In this document: positions 1 through 7,110 of the stretch, piece by piece
How the letters are laid out: each line of letters opens with the position of its first letter
Numbering within the stretch: position 1 is the first letter of the stretch
From: Rhizobiaceae bacterium
GTDB lineage: Bacteria; Pseudomonadota; Alphaproteobacteria; Rhizobiales; Rhizobiaceae
Assembly: GCA_014380965.1 (NCBI GenBank)
Contig: JACMIV010000068.1
Coordinates: 1-11,395 of the forward strand
DNA length: 11,395 nucleotides
Reading direction: 5' to 3'
Translations under genes and position numbers: made by a program
Notes under the pieces: generated by a model
Database searches by the model: none
Told to the model about the DNA's origin: nothing
Seen by the model: only the letters and a program-made list of their open reading frames with translations

Positions 1-206
1 ACGCATGCCGACACGGCGGCTTCGACGGCGCCGGCATCGCGTCCGACGACGAGAGCGGTGCGGGTCGAGCCCGCAGCCTTCGCGGCGAGCGCGGCATGAC
101 AGACCATCGGCAGGCCCGCTACCTCGTGGAGAACCTTCGCCCGCGAGGATCGCATCCGGGTTCCTTCGCCGGCCGCTAGAATGATGGAGAGACAGCTACG
201 GTCCAT
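1..206 (-). CDS. glmU: GlmU N-terminus (partial), UDP-GlcNAc pyrophosphorylase / GlcN-1-P acetyltransferase
   Basis: Only the first 68 codons are in the window; the gene runs off the left edge. GlmU is the bifunctional cytoplasmic enzyme that acetylates glucosamine-1-phosphate and couples it to UTP, giving UDP-GlcNAc for peptidoglycan and lipopolysaccharide. The visible protein starts [20 protein letters not shown], and the nucleotide-binding signature LAAGEGTRM (residues 10-18) is followed by AKVLHEVAG (23-31), the GlmU version of the G-x-G-T-R-M...P-K-x-L loop. The ATG at 204-206 begins directly before the Rossmann-type first strand, as in the family, with a modest GGGACG upstream. The gene lies downstream of ccdA on the same strand across a 94-base gap. 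The acetyltransferase half cannot be seen, so a short MobA-like nucleotidyltransferase is not formally excluded, but the AKVLHEVAG text favours GlmU. Confidence 0.85.
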   Translation of the reverse strand, partial: MDRSCLSIILAAGEGTRMRSSRAKVLHEVAGLPMVCHAALAAKAAGSTRTALVVGRDAGAVEAAVSAC

Positions 207-300
207 GCTTCGTCCCGATTTGGCGATGTCGCGCCTGAAGTGAATTAACATCCGAATCTGAGCAAGGGATGAATTTTGGCGCCTGCCATCGCCCGATGAA

Positions 301-1113
301 TCAGGCCGCGAGGCTCTCGATGGTGAGGAGCGCCGGAAAGGTTTCGAGCAGCCAGAACGATGCCGCCTGCATCCCCCCGGTCAGGAAAAGAAGCCCGGTC
401 GCGACGAGGAGCGCGCCCATCACCTTTTCCACCACGCCGAAATGGCGCCGGAACCGCCCCATCCAGGACAGGAACGCGCCGGAGAAGGCGGCGGCGAGAA
501 TGAAGGGTATTCCGAGGCCGGCCGAATAGAAGGCGAGCATCGTCGCGCCCTCCCCGACGCTTGCGCGTGAACCAGCCATGCCGAGGATCGCGCCCAGGAC
601 CGGGCCGATGCAGGGGGTCCAGCCGAAAGCGAAAGCTAGCCCCATGAGATAGGCGCCGAGAACGCTGCGCGGCCGATCCGGCGAGCGGAACCGCGCTTCG
701 CCGGACAAGAAGGCGATGCGGAAGACGCCGAGGAAGTTGAGGCCCATGGCGATGATGGCGAGACCCGCTAGAATGCCCAGCCATTCGAGATTCTGCCGCA
801 ACAGGCGGCCGACGGAGCTCGCTCCTGCGCCGAGAAGGATGAAGACGGTGGAGAAGCCGAGGACGAAGACGACGGCGGTGGCGAGGACTCTGGCGTAGCC
901 GTTGCCGGCCACCGCCCCGCTTGCCGTCCCGCCCCCTGTCGCGCCGCCCGCCCCCGCGGCGACGTTCGCCATCCGCGGCCCCGCCTTCAGCTCGTCCACC
1001 GAGACGCCGGCCATGTAGCAGAGATAGGGCGGCACCAGCGGCAGGACACACGGCGAAAGGAACGACAGGGCGCCCGCAAGCACGGCCGTCGGATAGGAAA
1101 GGTCGTCGATCAC
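301..1113 (-). CDS. ccdA: CcdA-family cytochrome c biogenesis / thiol-disulfide transmembrane protein
   Basis: This is a 270-residue polytopic inner-membrane protein of the CcdA/DsbD transmembrane family, which passes reducing power from cytoplasmic thioredoxin to periplasmic thiol proteins, for example in cytochrome c maturation. The two hallmark membrane cysteines are visible in proline-cysteine contexts: [14 protein letters not shown] (Cys22) in the first segment and [12 protein letters not shown] (Cys168) in the fourth. I count six hydrophobic segments, near residues 9-36, 75-97, 108-131, 150-173, 187-210 and 224-250. There are no periplasmic DsbD alpha or gamma domains, so this is the short CcdA form. 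The start is a GTG (1111-1113) with no strong Shine-Dalgarno sequence, so the exact N-terminus is moderately certain. Residues 48-72 are an unusual Gly/Ala-rich stretch between the first two segments. glmU follows on the same strand. Confidence 0.88.
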   Translation of the reverse strand: MIDDLSYPTAVLAGALSFLSPCVLPLVPPYLCYMAGVSVDELKAGPRMANVAAGAGGATGGGTASGAVAGNGYARVLATAVVFVLGFSTVFILLGAGASSVGRLLRQNLEWLGILAGLAIIAMGLNFLGVFRIAFLSGEARFRSPDRPRSVLGAYLMGLAFAFGWTPCIGPVLGAILGMAGSRASVGEGATMLAFYSAGLGIPFILAAAFSGAFLSWMGRFRRHFGVVEKVMGALLVATGLLFLTGGMQAASFWLLETFPALLTIESLAA

Positions 1114-1286
1114 GCAGCGGGTCTTTCGGTCGCGTTCGCGGGGGGCGGCGCTGGCTTCACCGCCCGTCTCCGCCCGCTTCTATCGCCGCCCGCCGCGCGC
1201 TGCAAATCAGCGGAGCGCGGCATCGCCGTGATCGCCCCGTCCAGGCCGCCCTCGACCTCCAAAACGCCGCGGGGCGGCTTTCCGGG

Positions 1287-1315
1287 TTGACCGGACAGGC
1301 CCTTCTTTCTATGTC
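1287..1315 (+). promoter_or_regulatory. Predicted sigma70-type promoter of tRNA-Lys
   Basis: TTGACC at 1287-1292 and TATGTC at 1310-1315 are separated by exactly 17 bases. Transcription would begin near 1322, about 30 bases before the tRNA. The -35 matches the consensus at five of six positions; the -10 is weaker. A GC-rich stretch (CTCCGC) follows the -10, as is common in stable-RNA promoters under stringent control. That regulatory reading is inference. The rest of the 1114-1352 gap holds no gene that I can support. Confidence 0.6.
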
Positions 1316-1352
1316 TCCGCACATTCCGGAAGGCACACCGTGCCGCCCGAGA

Positions 1353-1428
<76 letters not shown>

Positions 1429-1577
1429 GAGCCCATCAACTATTTCTGCCCGCGGGCCCAATTCCGAGGGCGGTATGGTTTCCGGAAGTTGAAGATACCA
1501 ATTATCGGTCGATCGCGTCATCGTTCGGCCGACAAGGGCCAGGCGCGGCCGGCGTGCGCGTTACGATGAGAGGTTCG

Positions 1578-1733
1578 ATGCGGAATGCGCTTCTCCTCGG
1601 AATTCTGCTCGTCCTTTGCGGCTGCGGGGGCATGAACCGCGCGGTGGGGGTTCTGCCGGCGGCGCTCGACGATCTCGGTCGACAGAGCGCCCCGCTGCGA
1701 TGCGGCGGCATTGGGGAGGCGGCATGCCTCTGA
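1578..1733 (+). CDS. Small predicted lipoprotein, unknown function (51 aa)
   Basis: I do not recognise this protein. The reading frame gives MRNALLLGILLVLCGCGG followed by a short tail ending in EAACL. It looks like a lipoprotein signal: a positively charged start, a hydrophobic run and the lipobox-like L-C-G-C, with Cys16 (counted from this start) as the lipidation candidate. The mature part would be only about 36 residues and contains two further cysteines. I chose the ATG at 1578 because AGAGG (1569-1573) lies four bases upstream. An in-frame ATG at 1566 would add four residues but has no Shine-Dalgarno sequence. It lies between tRNA-Lys and the exported DUF2141 gene, same strand, 106 bases before the latter. 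It could be chance coding, but the signal architecture and start context argue for a real gene. Confidence 0.5.
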   Translation: MRNALLLGILLVLCGCGGMNRAVGVLPAALDDLGRQSAPLRCGGIGEAACL

Positions 1734-1839
1734 TACGTCGTCCGTGAAGGTTTGACGGATGGGCCGGGGCCGCCATCGTATCGCCGCGGCGCTCCTGATA
1801 GTCGGCGGCGGATGCGACGAAGAGAGCGGACCTTACTTC

Positions 1840-2271
1840 ATGCCCGTCAGACCGACCCTTGCGGCCCTTAGCCTTGTTTGCTTGGCGACGCCTAGCCCTG
1901 CCGCCGATCTCGCCGTCACGATCGAGGGCCTGCGCACGACCAAGGGGCTCGTCTCGATCTGCGTCTTCGCGAGGAGCGCGGACTTTCCCGACTGCGGGGC
2001 CGCGCCGCCTGCGATGCGCCTGAACGTGCGTGCCGACAGCGTGTCGGAGCCGGTGGTCTTCGAAGGGCTCGACGAGGGTGTTCTTGCAATCGCCGTTCTC
2101 CACGACGAGAACGGCAACGGCCGGCTCGACACGAATTTCCTCGGCATCCCGAATGAGGGCGTCGGCATCTCGACCAACCGCCTCCCCCGCTTCTCCGCTC
2201 CCGCTTTCGAGGATGCCGCGTTTCGGTTCGACGGCGGGTCCGGTCAGTCCGTCAAGCTGGTCTACTGGTGA
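1840..2271 (+). CDS. Exported DUF2141 family protein (143 aa)
   Basis: The family is of unknown function and is usually secreted or periplasmic. The N-terminus MPVRPTLAALSLVCLATPSP reads as a Sec signal peptide with cleavage after the SPA at residues 19-21. The mature part carries the family's most conserved region near the C-terminus: AVLHDENGNGRLDTNFLGIP (residues 85-104), then EGVGISTN and APAFEDAAF. The DENGNGRLD stretch (89-97) has the acidic spacing of an EF-hand or dockerin-like calcium loop, which is my inference. Cys41 and Cys52 could form a disulfide. The frame stays open up to an ATG at 1759 that has its own GAAGG Shine-Dalgarno sequence (1746-1750), giving a 170-residue form. I prefer 1840 because a clean signal peptide starts there, although its own ribosome site (around 1819-1830) is weak. 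chrA follows after 134 bases on the same strand. Confidence 0.8.
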   Translation: MPVRPTLAALSLVCLATPSPAADLAVTIEGLRTTKGLVSICVFARSADFPDCGAAPPAMRLNVRADSVSEPVVFEGLDEGVLAIAVLHDENGNGRLDTNFLGIPNEGVGISTNRLPRFSAPAFEDAAFRFDGGSGQSVKLVYW

Positions 2272-2387
2272 AGGCGGCCGGTCAGGCGCGAGCGTGACAC
2301 CGCGACTGTCGCAACACCGTCATCTTGCCGAAGTAGCCGATGTTCGGCGCGCAGGCACGATGCAGCCTGTTCGCCGATCGAACGGCG

Positions 2388-2394
2388 AAGGGAG
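2388..2394 (+). promoter_or_regulatory. Ribosome binding site deciding the chrA start
   Basis: AAGGGAG lies 11 bases before the ATG at 2406. The frame is open upstream to 2340, but the ATG there has no comparable site, so 2406 is the better start. A 12-codon reading frame (2360-2398, MQPVRRSNGEGR) overlaps this site; I give it no function. Confidence 0.6.
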
Positions 2395-2405
2395 ATGAGA
2401 CCGGC

Positions 2406-3581
2406 ATGGGCACGGCAGGCGAAGTCTTCGGTGCCTTTCTGCGGCTGGGGCTGACGGCCTTCGGCGGGCCGATCGCCCATCTCGGCTATTTCCGCACGGC
2501 TTTCGTCGAAAAGCGGCGGTGGCTGAGCGAAGCCGATTACGCGGACCTCATCGCGCTCTGCCAGTTCCTGCCGGGTCCGACGAGCAGCCAGGTCGGTTTC
2601 GCCCTCGGCCTGAAGCGGGCGGGTCCCCTCGGAGGTCTTGCAGCATGGGCCGCGTTCACGCTGCCGTCGGTCTGTTTTCTTCTCGTTTTCGCAAGCCTTG
2701 CCGAGACGCTTGGCGGTCCGGCGTGGGAAGGCCTCCTGCAGGGCTTGAAGATCGTCGCCGTCGCGGTCGTCGCCCAGGCCGTCTGGGGCATGGCACACAG
2801 CCTCTGCCCGGACGGGCCGAGGGCGGGCATCGCGGTGGCGGCCCTTGCCGCAGCGGCGCTCCTGTCGGGCGTTACCGGGCAGCTTTCGGCGATCGGCATC
2901 GGGCTTCTCGCGGGCCTTGCCGTGCTGCCGCGCACCGCCATCCCAGTCCGGACCGAGGCAGACAACCCGGACAAGGGGCGGCGGACGGCGATCGTCGCCA
3001 TGGCGCTCTTCGTCGTGCTTCTCGTCCTGCCGCCACTTCTAAGCGCCGCGAGCGGAAGCGCGCTGCTGGCGCTGTTCGACGCCAACTACCGCGCCGGAGC
3101 ACTCGTCTTCGGTGGTGGCCACGTCGTACTGCCGCTCCTCGAATCGGCCTTCGTGCCACGCTTCGTGACCGAGAGCCAGTTCCTTGCCGGCTACGGCGCT
3201 GTGCAGGCGATGCCTGGCCCGCTCTTCACCTTCGGCGCCTATCTCGGCGCCGTCGGTGGCGGCTTTTCCGCCGCCGCCGTCGCGCTTCTCGCGATCTTCC
3301 TGCCGGGGCTTCTGCTTGTCGTCGCAGCGCTCCCTTTCTGGCAGGGGCTGCGGGAACGCCCGAGGGCCCGGCAGGCGCTGGCCGGGATCAACGCGGCCGT
3401 CGTCGGCCTTCTGGCGGCCGCCCTCTACGATCCGATCTGGACAAGCGCGGTGCTGGGGCCTCTCGATTTCGTGTCGGCGACGGCGGGGTTTCTCGCGCTG
3501 GTCCTCTGGCGCGTGCCGCCCTTGGCGGTGGTCGTGGCGCTCGCCTTGACAGGACTGATGCGTGGCGTTGCCGGCCTGTGA
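2406..3581 (+). CDS. chrA: ChrA chromate transporter, long two-domain form
   Basis: This is an inner-membrane transporter of the CHR family, whose characterised members export chromate and lower chromium toxicity. From ATG 2406 it has 391 residues, the usual length of the long form made of two homologous halves. Half one carries LRLGLTAFGGPIAHLGYFR (12-30) and QFLPGPTSSQVG (53-64). Half two carries the matching RAGALVFGGGHVVLPLLES (229-247) and QAMPGPLFTFGAYLGA (267-282). The paired FGG and PGP motifs are the family signature. The remainder is a series of hydrophobic segments with a charged linker near 181-193. No chrB or other chromate-responsive regulator is adjacent. It follows the DUF2141 gene by 134 bases and may be transcribed separately. 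Some CHR proteins have no proven chromate role, so the substrate is inferred from the family. Confidence 0.93.
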   Translation: MGTAGEVFGAFLRLGLTAFGGPIAHLGYFRTAFVEKRRWLSEADYADLIALCQFLPGPTSSQVGFALGLKRAGPLGGLAAWAAFTLPSVCFLLVFASLAETLGGPAWEGLLQGLKIVAVAVVAQAVWGMAHSLCPDGPRAGIAVAALAAAALLSGVTGQLSAIGIGLLAGLAVLPRTAIPVRTEADNPDKGRRTAIVAMALFVVLLVLPPLLSAASGSALLALFDANYRAGALVFGGGHVVLPLLESAFVPRFVTESQFLAGYGAVQAMPGPLFTFGAYLGAVGGGFSAAAVALLAIFLPGLLLVVAALPFWQGLRERPRARQALAGINAAVVGLLAAALYDPIWTSAVLGPLDFVSATAGFLALVLWRVPPLAVVVALALTGLMRGVAGL

Positions 3582-3596
3582 CCGTCCCGGCGGGCC

Positions 3597-3611
3597 TCGG
3601 CGTCACGCCGA
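3597..3611 (+). terminator. Small hairpin just after chrA
   Basis: TCGGCG (3597-3602) and CGCCGA (3606-3611) form a perfect six-base-pair stem with a three-base loop, 16 bases after the chrA stop codon. No T-tract follows, so intrinsic termination is doubtful. It could equally be a 3'-end stabilising hairpin. Confidence 0.25.
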
Positions 3612-3687
3612 TGTGATGGCAAAAGTATCGCTCGCCTCTGGTCAGGGGCGCGGGCGGGGCTGATCCTCATCTGCATGCCGCAACGCC

Positions 3688-3695
3688 AAGGAGGT
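3688..3695 (+). promoter_or_regulatory. Strong ribosome binding site fixing the DUF4864 gene start
   Basis: AAGGAGGT, a near-perfect anti-Shine-Dalgarno match, lies six bases before the ATG at 3702. It excludes the in-frame ATG at 3675, which would place this site inside the gene. Confidence 0.8.
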
Positions 3696-3701
3696 GTCCG
3701 C

Positions 3702-4124
3702 ATGAGATCACGCCTTTCGCCCCTCGCCTTCGCGCTCTGCCTTGCCGCCAGCCTGATGGCCGGGCCGGCAGCCGCGGACGACGCCGCCGACATCAAGACG
3801 GTGATCTCAGGCCAGCTCCAAGCGTTCAAGGCCGGCGACGGGGCCGCCGCGTATTCCTTCGCCGCCCCCAACGTCAAGGCAATGTTCCCCAACGCGGATA
3901 TGTTCATGACCATGGTCGAGGGCGGCTACGCCCCCGTCTTCCGATCGAGCAACGCGACGTTCGGCGAACTCAAGGCGGAAGGGTCGGGCTTTCGACAGGA
4001 GGTCAACCTGACCGATCCGTCCGGCCAGAGCCACATCGCAAGTTACACGCTGGAGCGCCAGCCGGACGGCTCGCTGAAGATCACCGGATGCTCGATTCGC
4101 AAGGGCGACGATCTCGCAGCCTGA
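3702..4124 (+). CDS. Exported DUF4864 family protein (140 aa)
   Basis: The family has no established function and is common in alphaproteobacteria. From ATG 3702 the protein begins MRSRLSPLAFALCLAASLMA, a Sec signal peptide with likely cleavage after AAA at residues 23-25, giving a periplasmic protein of about 115 residues. The mature part starts DDAADIKTVISGQLQAFKAG and continues AYSFAAPNVKAMFPNADMFM, matching the family layout of an N-terminal helix, an aromatic-rich middle and a C-terminal beta region (SYTLERQPDGSLKITGCSI). The fold resembles NTF2-like or SnoaL-like proteins, which is inference from the pattern. One cysteine (Cys130) remains in the mature protein. The gene is about 120 bases after chrA and converges on tgt with 21 bases between the stop codons, so read-through could produce antisense RNA. 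Confidence 0.82.
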   Translation: MRSRLSPLAFALCLAASLMAGPAAADDAADIKTVISGQLQAFKAGDGAAAYSFAAPNVKAMFPNADMFMTMVEGGYAPVFRSSNATFGELKAEGSGFRQEVNLTDPSGQSHIASYTLERQPDGSLKITGCSIRKGDDLAA

Positions 4125-4145
4125 GTTCCCACATGACCTGAGTGG

Positions 4146-5276
4146 TCAGATCGGCGCGAGGTCGCCCCTCGCCCAGCCGTCCTTCACCTCGGCGACATGG
4201 GCTTCGAAAGATGCCGCCTCGATCGCCTCGCGCAGGCCCGCCATCAGGCTCTGATAGTAAGCGAGGTTGTTCCAGGTCAGGAGCATGCCTCCGAGCGCCT
4301 CGTCGGAGCGCACGAGATGGTGGAGATAGGCCCGCGAGTAATCTCGCGTCGCCGGACACGAGGATTGCTCGTCGAGCGGCCGATTGTCGTCGGCGTGTCG
4401 GGCGTTCTTGAGGTTTACCTTGCCGCGGCGGGTAAAGGCGAGCCCGTGGCGCCCGGCGCGCGTCGGCATGACGCAATCGAACATGTCGATGCCGCGGGCG
4501 ACCGACTGGACGATGTCGTCCGGCGTGCCGACGCCCATGAGATAGCGCGGCTTTTCGGTCGGAAGCGCGGGGAGTGTCTCATCCAGCGTCTTCAGCATCA
4601 CGGCCTGCGGCTCGCCGACGGCAAGGCCGCCCATCGCATAGCCCTTCAGGTCCATCGCGGCGAGGCGCTGCGCAGAGCGCAGGCGAAGGTCGGCAATGTC
4701 GCCGCCCTGGACGATGCCGAACATCGCCCTGCCTGCCTGCGTCCCGAAGGCCTTGGCCGAACGCTCCGCCCAGCGCAGCGAGAGCTCCATCGCCCGCTCG
4801 ATCTCGTCCCTTTCCGCGGGAAGCCGGATGCACTCGTCGAGCTGCATCTGGATGTCGCTGCCGAGGAGCCCCTGGATCTCGATCGAGCGCTCCGGCGTCA
4901 GCGCGTGTGCGGAGCCGTCGATATGCGAGCGGAAGGTGACCCCCGTCTCGTCGAGCTTTCTCAAGTTGGCGAGCGACATCACCTGAAAGCCGCCGGAATC
5001 GGTAAGGATCGGGTGTGGCCAGCGGGCGAAGTCGTGAAGGCCGCCCTGCCGCGCCACCCGCTCGGCGCCGGGGCGCAGCATCAGGTGGTAGACGTTGCCG
5101 AGGATGATGTCCGAGCCGAGGTCGCGCACCTGGTCGAGATACATCGCCTTCACGGTGCCTCCCGTCCCCACCGGCATGAAGGCGGGCGTGCGGACCATAC
5201 CGCGCGGCATGGTGATCTCGCCCCGGCGGGCGAGGCCGTCGGTCGCAAGCAGGCGGAAGGCGAAGTCTGCGCTCAT
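4146..5276 (-). CDS. tgt: Queuine / preQ1 tRNA-ribosyltransferase (Tgt) with degenerate zinc site
   Basis: Tgt swaps guanine 34 for preQ1 in tRNAs with GUN anticodons (Asp, Asn, His, Tyr), the base-exchange step of queuosine synthesis. The 376 residues match the family. The catalytic features are present: LTDSGGFQ with Asp93 (acid/base, Z. mobilis Asp102), QLDEC (Asp147), FGIVQGG with Gln190, GYAMGG (213-218) and MFDCVMPTR with nucleophile Asp267 (Z. mobilis Asp280). The C-terminal zinc site is altered. Where the family has C-x-C-x2-C...H, this protein reads SSCPAT and TWNN: Ser305, Cys307, Thr310 and Asn336. Three of four ligands are therefore missing, although the flanking [11 protein letters not shown] and NLAYYQ are intact. 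The start ATG overlaps the queA stop as ATGA (5273-5276), indicating translational coupling and one operon. Confidence 0.96.
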   Translation of the reverse strand: MSADFAFRLLATDGLARRGEITMPRGMVRTPAFMPVGTGGTVKAMYLDQVRDLGSDIILGNVYHLMLRPGAERVARQGGLHDFARWPHPILTDSGGFQVMSLANLRKLDETGVTFRSHIDGSAHALTPERSIEIQGLLGSDIQMQLDECIRLPAERDEIERAMELSLRWAERSAKAFGTQAGRAMFGIVQGGDIADLRLRSAQRLAAMDLKGYAMGGLAVGEPQAVMLKTLDETLPALPTEKPRYLMGVGTPDDIVQSVARGIDMFDCVMPTRAGRHGLAFTRRGKVNLKNARHADDNRPLDEQSSCPATRDYSRAYLHHLVRSDEALGGMLLTWNNLAYYQSLMAGLREAIEAASFEAHVAEVKDGWARGDLAPI

Positions 5277-6352
5277 GCGGCCGATCCGTGGTTGATCGCG
5301 GCCGGCTCGAGCAGACAGGCATCGCCGTAGGAATAGAAGCGGTAGCGCTCGGCAATGGCGTGGGCATAGGCGGCACGCATGGTGCCGAGGCCCGAGAAGG
5401 CGGAGACGAGCATGAACAGCGTCGAGCGCGGCAGATGGAAGTTGGTCATCAGCACGTCGATGGCTCGGAACCGGTAGCCGGGCGTGATGAAGATGTCGGT
5501 CGGGCCGTCGAACGAGCGGATCGTTCCGTTCTCGTCCGCGGCGCTTTCGAGGAGACGTAGCGAGGTCGTGCCGACGGCGACGATGCGTCTGCCTGCCTGC
5601 CGCGCGGCGTTGAGCCGTTCGGCGGTGGCGGTATCGATGCGGCCGAGTTCTGCATGCATCCGGTGCTCTTCGGTCGTGTCCGCCTTCACCGGCAGGAAGG
5701 TGCCGGCGCCGACGTGGAGCGTCAGGGTTTCACGGCCGATGCCGGACGCACCGAGGCGCGACATGAGGTCGCTCGTGAAGTGCAGGCCGGCGGTGGGCGC
5801 CGCGACCGCACCGGTCTCGCGCGCGTGGATGGTCTGGTAATCGGCGTGGTCCTGCGCGTCGACCGGCCGCTTCGAAGCGATGTATGGGGGGAGCGGCAGG
5901 ATGCCGGTCGCAAGCAACGCCGCGTCGAGATCGGTGCCGGAACGGTCGAAGACGAGAAGCGCCTCGCCCCCCTCAGATTTCCCTTCCACATAAGCCGACA
6001 AACGATCAATGCCGCTCCCGAAACGAATCGTCTCGCCAACGGCGACCCGCTTGGCGGGTTTCAGAAAGGCCTGCCAGCGATCCGGGGCGGCGCGCAGGTG
6101 CAACATGGCCTCGACGCGCGCGCTCGTCTCGCCGCGGCGGCGGGTGCCTTCGAGGCGGGCCGGAATGACGCGGGTGTCGTTGAAGACGAGAACGTCGCCG
6201 TCGCGCAGGAGTCCCGGGAGATCGGCGATCGTCCGGTCGGTGAGCGCGCCGTCGCCCGCGACATGCAGAAGCTTGGCCGACTCGCGCGGCAGCGCCGGGC
6301 GCAGGGCGATCAGGTCTTCCGGAAGATCGAAGTCGAAATCGTCGACGCGCAT
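5273..6352 (-). CDS. queA: S-adenosylmethionine:tRNA ribosyltransferase-isomerase (QueA)
   Basis: QueA transfers and isomerises the ribosyl group of S-adenosylmethionine onto preQ1 at tRNA position 34, giving epoxyqueuosine; it acts directly after Tgt. The 359 residues are of normal length. Family blocks are visible in order: [12 protein letters not shown] (5-16), [13 protein letters not shown] (55-67), LPLPPYI (152-158), [14 protein letters not shown] (179-192), [11 protein letters not shown] (212-222), EEHRMHAE (228-235), [17 protein letters not shown] (303-319) and [13 protein letters not shown] (336-348). Nothing catalytic appears to be missing. The ATG at 6350-6352 begins the standard MRVDDFDF N-terminus, but the Shine-Dalgarno sequence upstream is poor. 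The gene overlaps tgt by four bases downstream. Upstream, a 245-base gap holding a REP-like palindrome separates it from the cyclophilin gene, so the queA-tgt pair may have its own promoter. Confidence 0.97.
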   Translation of the reverse strand: MRVDDFDFDLPEDLIALRPALPRESAKLLHVAGDGALTDRTIADLPGLLRDGDVLVFNDTRVIPARLEGTRRRGETSARVEAMLHLRAAPDRWQAFLKPAKRVAVGETIRFGSGIDRLSAYVEGKSEGGEALLVFDRSGTDLDAALLATGILPLPPYIASKRPVDAQDHADYQTIHARETGAVAAPTAGLHFTSDLMSRLGASGIGRETLTLHVGAGTFLPVKADTTEEHRMHAELGRIDTATAERLNAARQAGRRIVAVGTTSLRLLESAADENGTIRSFDGPTDIFITPGYRFRAIDVLMTNFHLPRSTLFMLVSAFSGLGTMRAAYAHAIAERYRFYSYGDACLLEPAAINHGSAA

Positions 6353-6407
6353 GAGTCGCGGGCCTGTGGTTGGGGAGTGTGCCGCAAATAGAGCGCCGAC
6401 GCCTCTG

Positions 6408-6498
6408 CCTCATCCTGAGCCTCTCCTAGGACAAGGGAGAGACCCCAGGAGGCCCACTGAGGCGCCGCCCCTCGTCCTTCGACAGGCTCAGGATGAGG
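6408..6498. repeat. REP-like inverted repeat pair (large palindrome) between cyclophilin gene and queA
   Basis: Two 30-base units face each other: unit A at 6408-6437 and unit B at 6469-6498, the latter read on the other strand. They match at 26 of 30 positions. The outer 15 bases (CCTCATCCTGAGCCT against AGGCTCAGGATGAGG) pair perfectly. The loop is 31 bases. Extragenic palindromes with the core CTCAGGATGAGG occur in many copies in several alphaproteobacterial genomes, which is my recollection. The structure could stabilise or end transcripts, or be the footprint of a REP-type mobile unit. A third, degenerate copy lies at 8346-8367. The rest of the 6353-6597 gap shows nothing else I can name. 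Confidence 0.75.
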
Positions 6499-6597
6499 GG
6501 CAACCGTTGTGCGAAGCCACTGTGATAGCTCTGACGCGCTGAGGAGCGCTTGCCGTTCGGCGCTGCTGGGAGGGCCGCCCTTTACGCCGACTCCGCT

Positions 6598-7068
6598 TCA
6601 GAGATCGGCAGCGACGCGGACCGTCGTGATCGAATCGGGATCGCGGACGGGCTCGCCCTTCTTTATCTTGTCGACGGCATCCATGCCCTCGATGACCTCG
6701 CCCCAGACCGAATACTGCTTGTCGAGCCAAGGGGCCCGCTCGAAGCAGATGAAGAATTGGGAGTTGGCCGAGTTCGGGTTGCCGGTGCGGGCTGCAGAGA
6801 CGGTGCCGCGCTTGTGCGGCTCGGCCGAGAACTCAGCCTTGAGATCGGGCTTGTCCGAGCCGCCGGAGCCGGTGCCGGTCGGATCGCCCGTCTGCGCCAT
6901 GAAGCCGTCGATGACGCGGTGGAAGACGACGCCGTCGTAGAACTTCTCGCGGGCAAGTTCCTTTACGCGGGCGACGTGGCCCGGTGCGAGATCGGGCCGC
7001 ATCTTGATGACGACCGTGCCCTTGGTGGTTTCGAGGACGAGCGTGTCTTCGGGATTTTCGTAGGCCAC
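6598..7068 (-). CDS. ppiB: Cytoplasmic cyclophilin-type peptidyl-prolyl isomerase
   Basis: This is a 156-residue single-domain cyclophilin that speeds cis-trans isomerisation of X-Pro bonds. It has no signal peptide, so it should be cytoplasmic. The active-site block FYDGVVFHRVIDGFMAQTGD (43-62) supplies the catalytic arginine (Arg51) with Phe56 and Gln59. GTGSGG (65-70) and SANSQFFICF (100-109, Phe106) follow, as in bacterial cyclophilins. The human CypA Trp121 region reads WLDKQYSVWG here. I chose the GTG at 7066-7068 because AAGGAG lies six bases upstream and the protein then starts at the family's usual point; the frame upstream to 7158 encodes no recognisable sequence. A close relative carrying a signal peptide is the next gene upstream, 147 bases away on the same strand, so the pair looks like an old tandem duplication. 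Confidence 0.93.
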   Translation of the reverse strand: MAYENPEDTLVLETTKGTVVIKMRPDLAPGHVARVKELAREKFYDGVVFHRVIDGFMAQTGDPTGTGSGGSDKPDLKAEFSAEPHKRGTVSAARTGNPNSANSQFFICFERAPWLDKQYSVWGEVIEGMDAVDKIKKGEPVRDPDSITTVRVAADL

Positions 7069-7074
7069 GTCTGT

Positions 7075-7080
7075 CTCCTT
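7075..7080 (-). promoter_or_regulatory. Ribosome binding site fixing the GTG start of ppiB
   Basis: On the minus strand AAGGAG is followed by six bases and then GTG at 7068-7066. It decides the start in favour of a 156-residue protein over the longer upstream frame. Confidence 0.8.
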
Positions 7081-7110
7081 TTCTCGTATGCGATGCGTCG
7101 ATCGCGATGC

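Noticed and set aside
1472..1499. GGTAT/ATACC inverted repeat downstream of tRNA-Lys as its terminator
   Set aside because: Five pairs enclosing a long loop, with no T-run after it; likely chance.
2519..3616. 365-codon plus-strand frame overlapping chrA
   Set aside because: Arg/Gly/Pro/Ala-rich text with no domain, an out-of-frame shadow of chrA in high-GC DNA.
4134..4148. Five-base-pair hairpin (TGACC/GGTCA) between the DUF4864 gene and tgt as a shared terminator
   Set aside because: Short stem, no T-tract, and it overlaps the tgt stop codon.
4197..5330. 377-codon plus-strand frame opposite tgt
   Set aside because: Antisense shadow of tgt; long open antisense frames are expected at this GC content, and it has no recognisable motif.
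5654..6391. 245-codon plus-strand frame opposite queA
   Set aside because: Antisense shadow of queA with unnatural composition.
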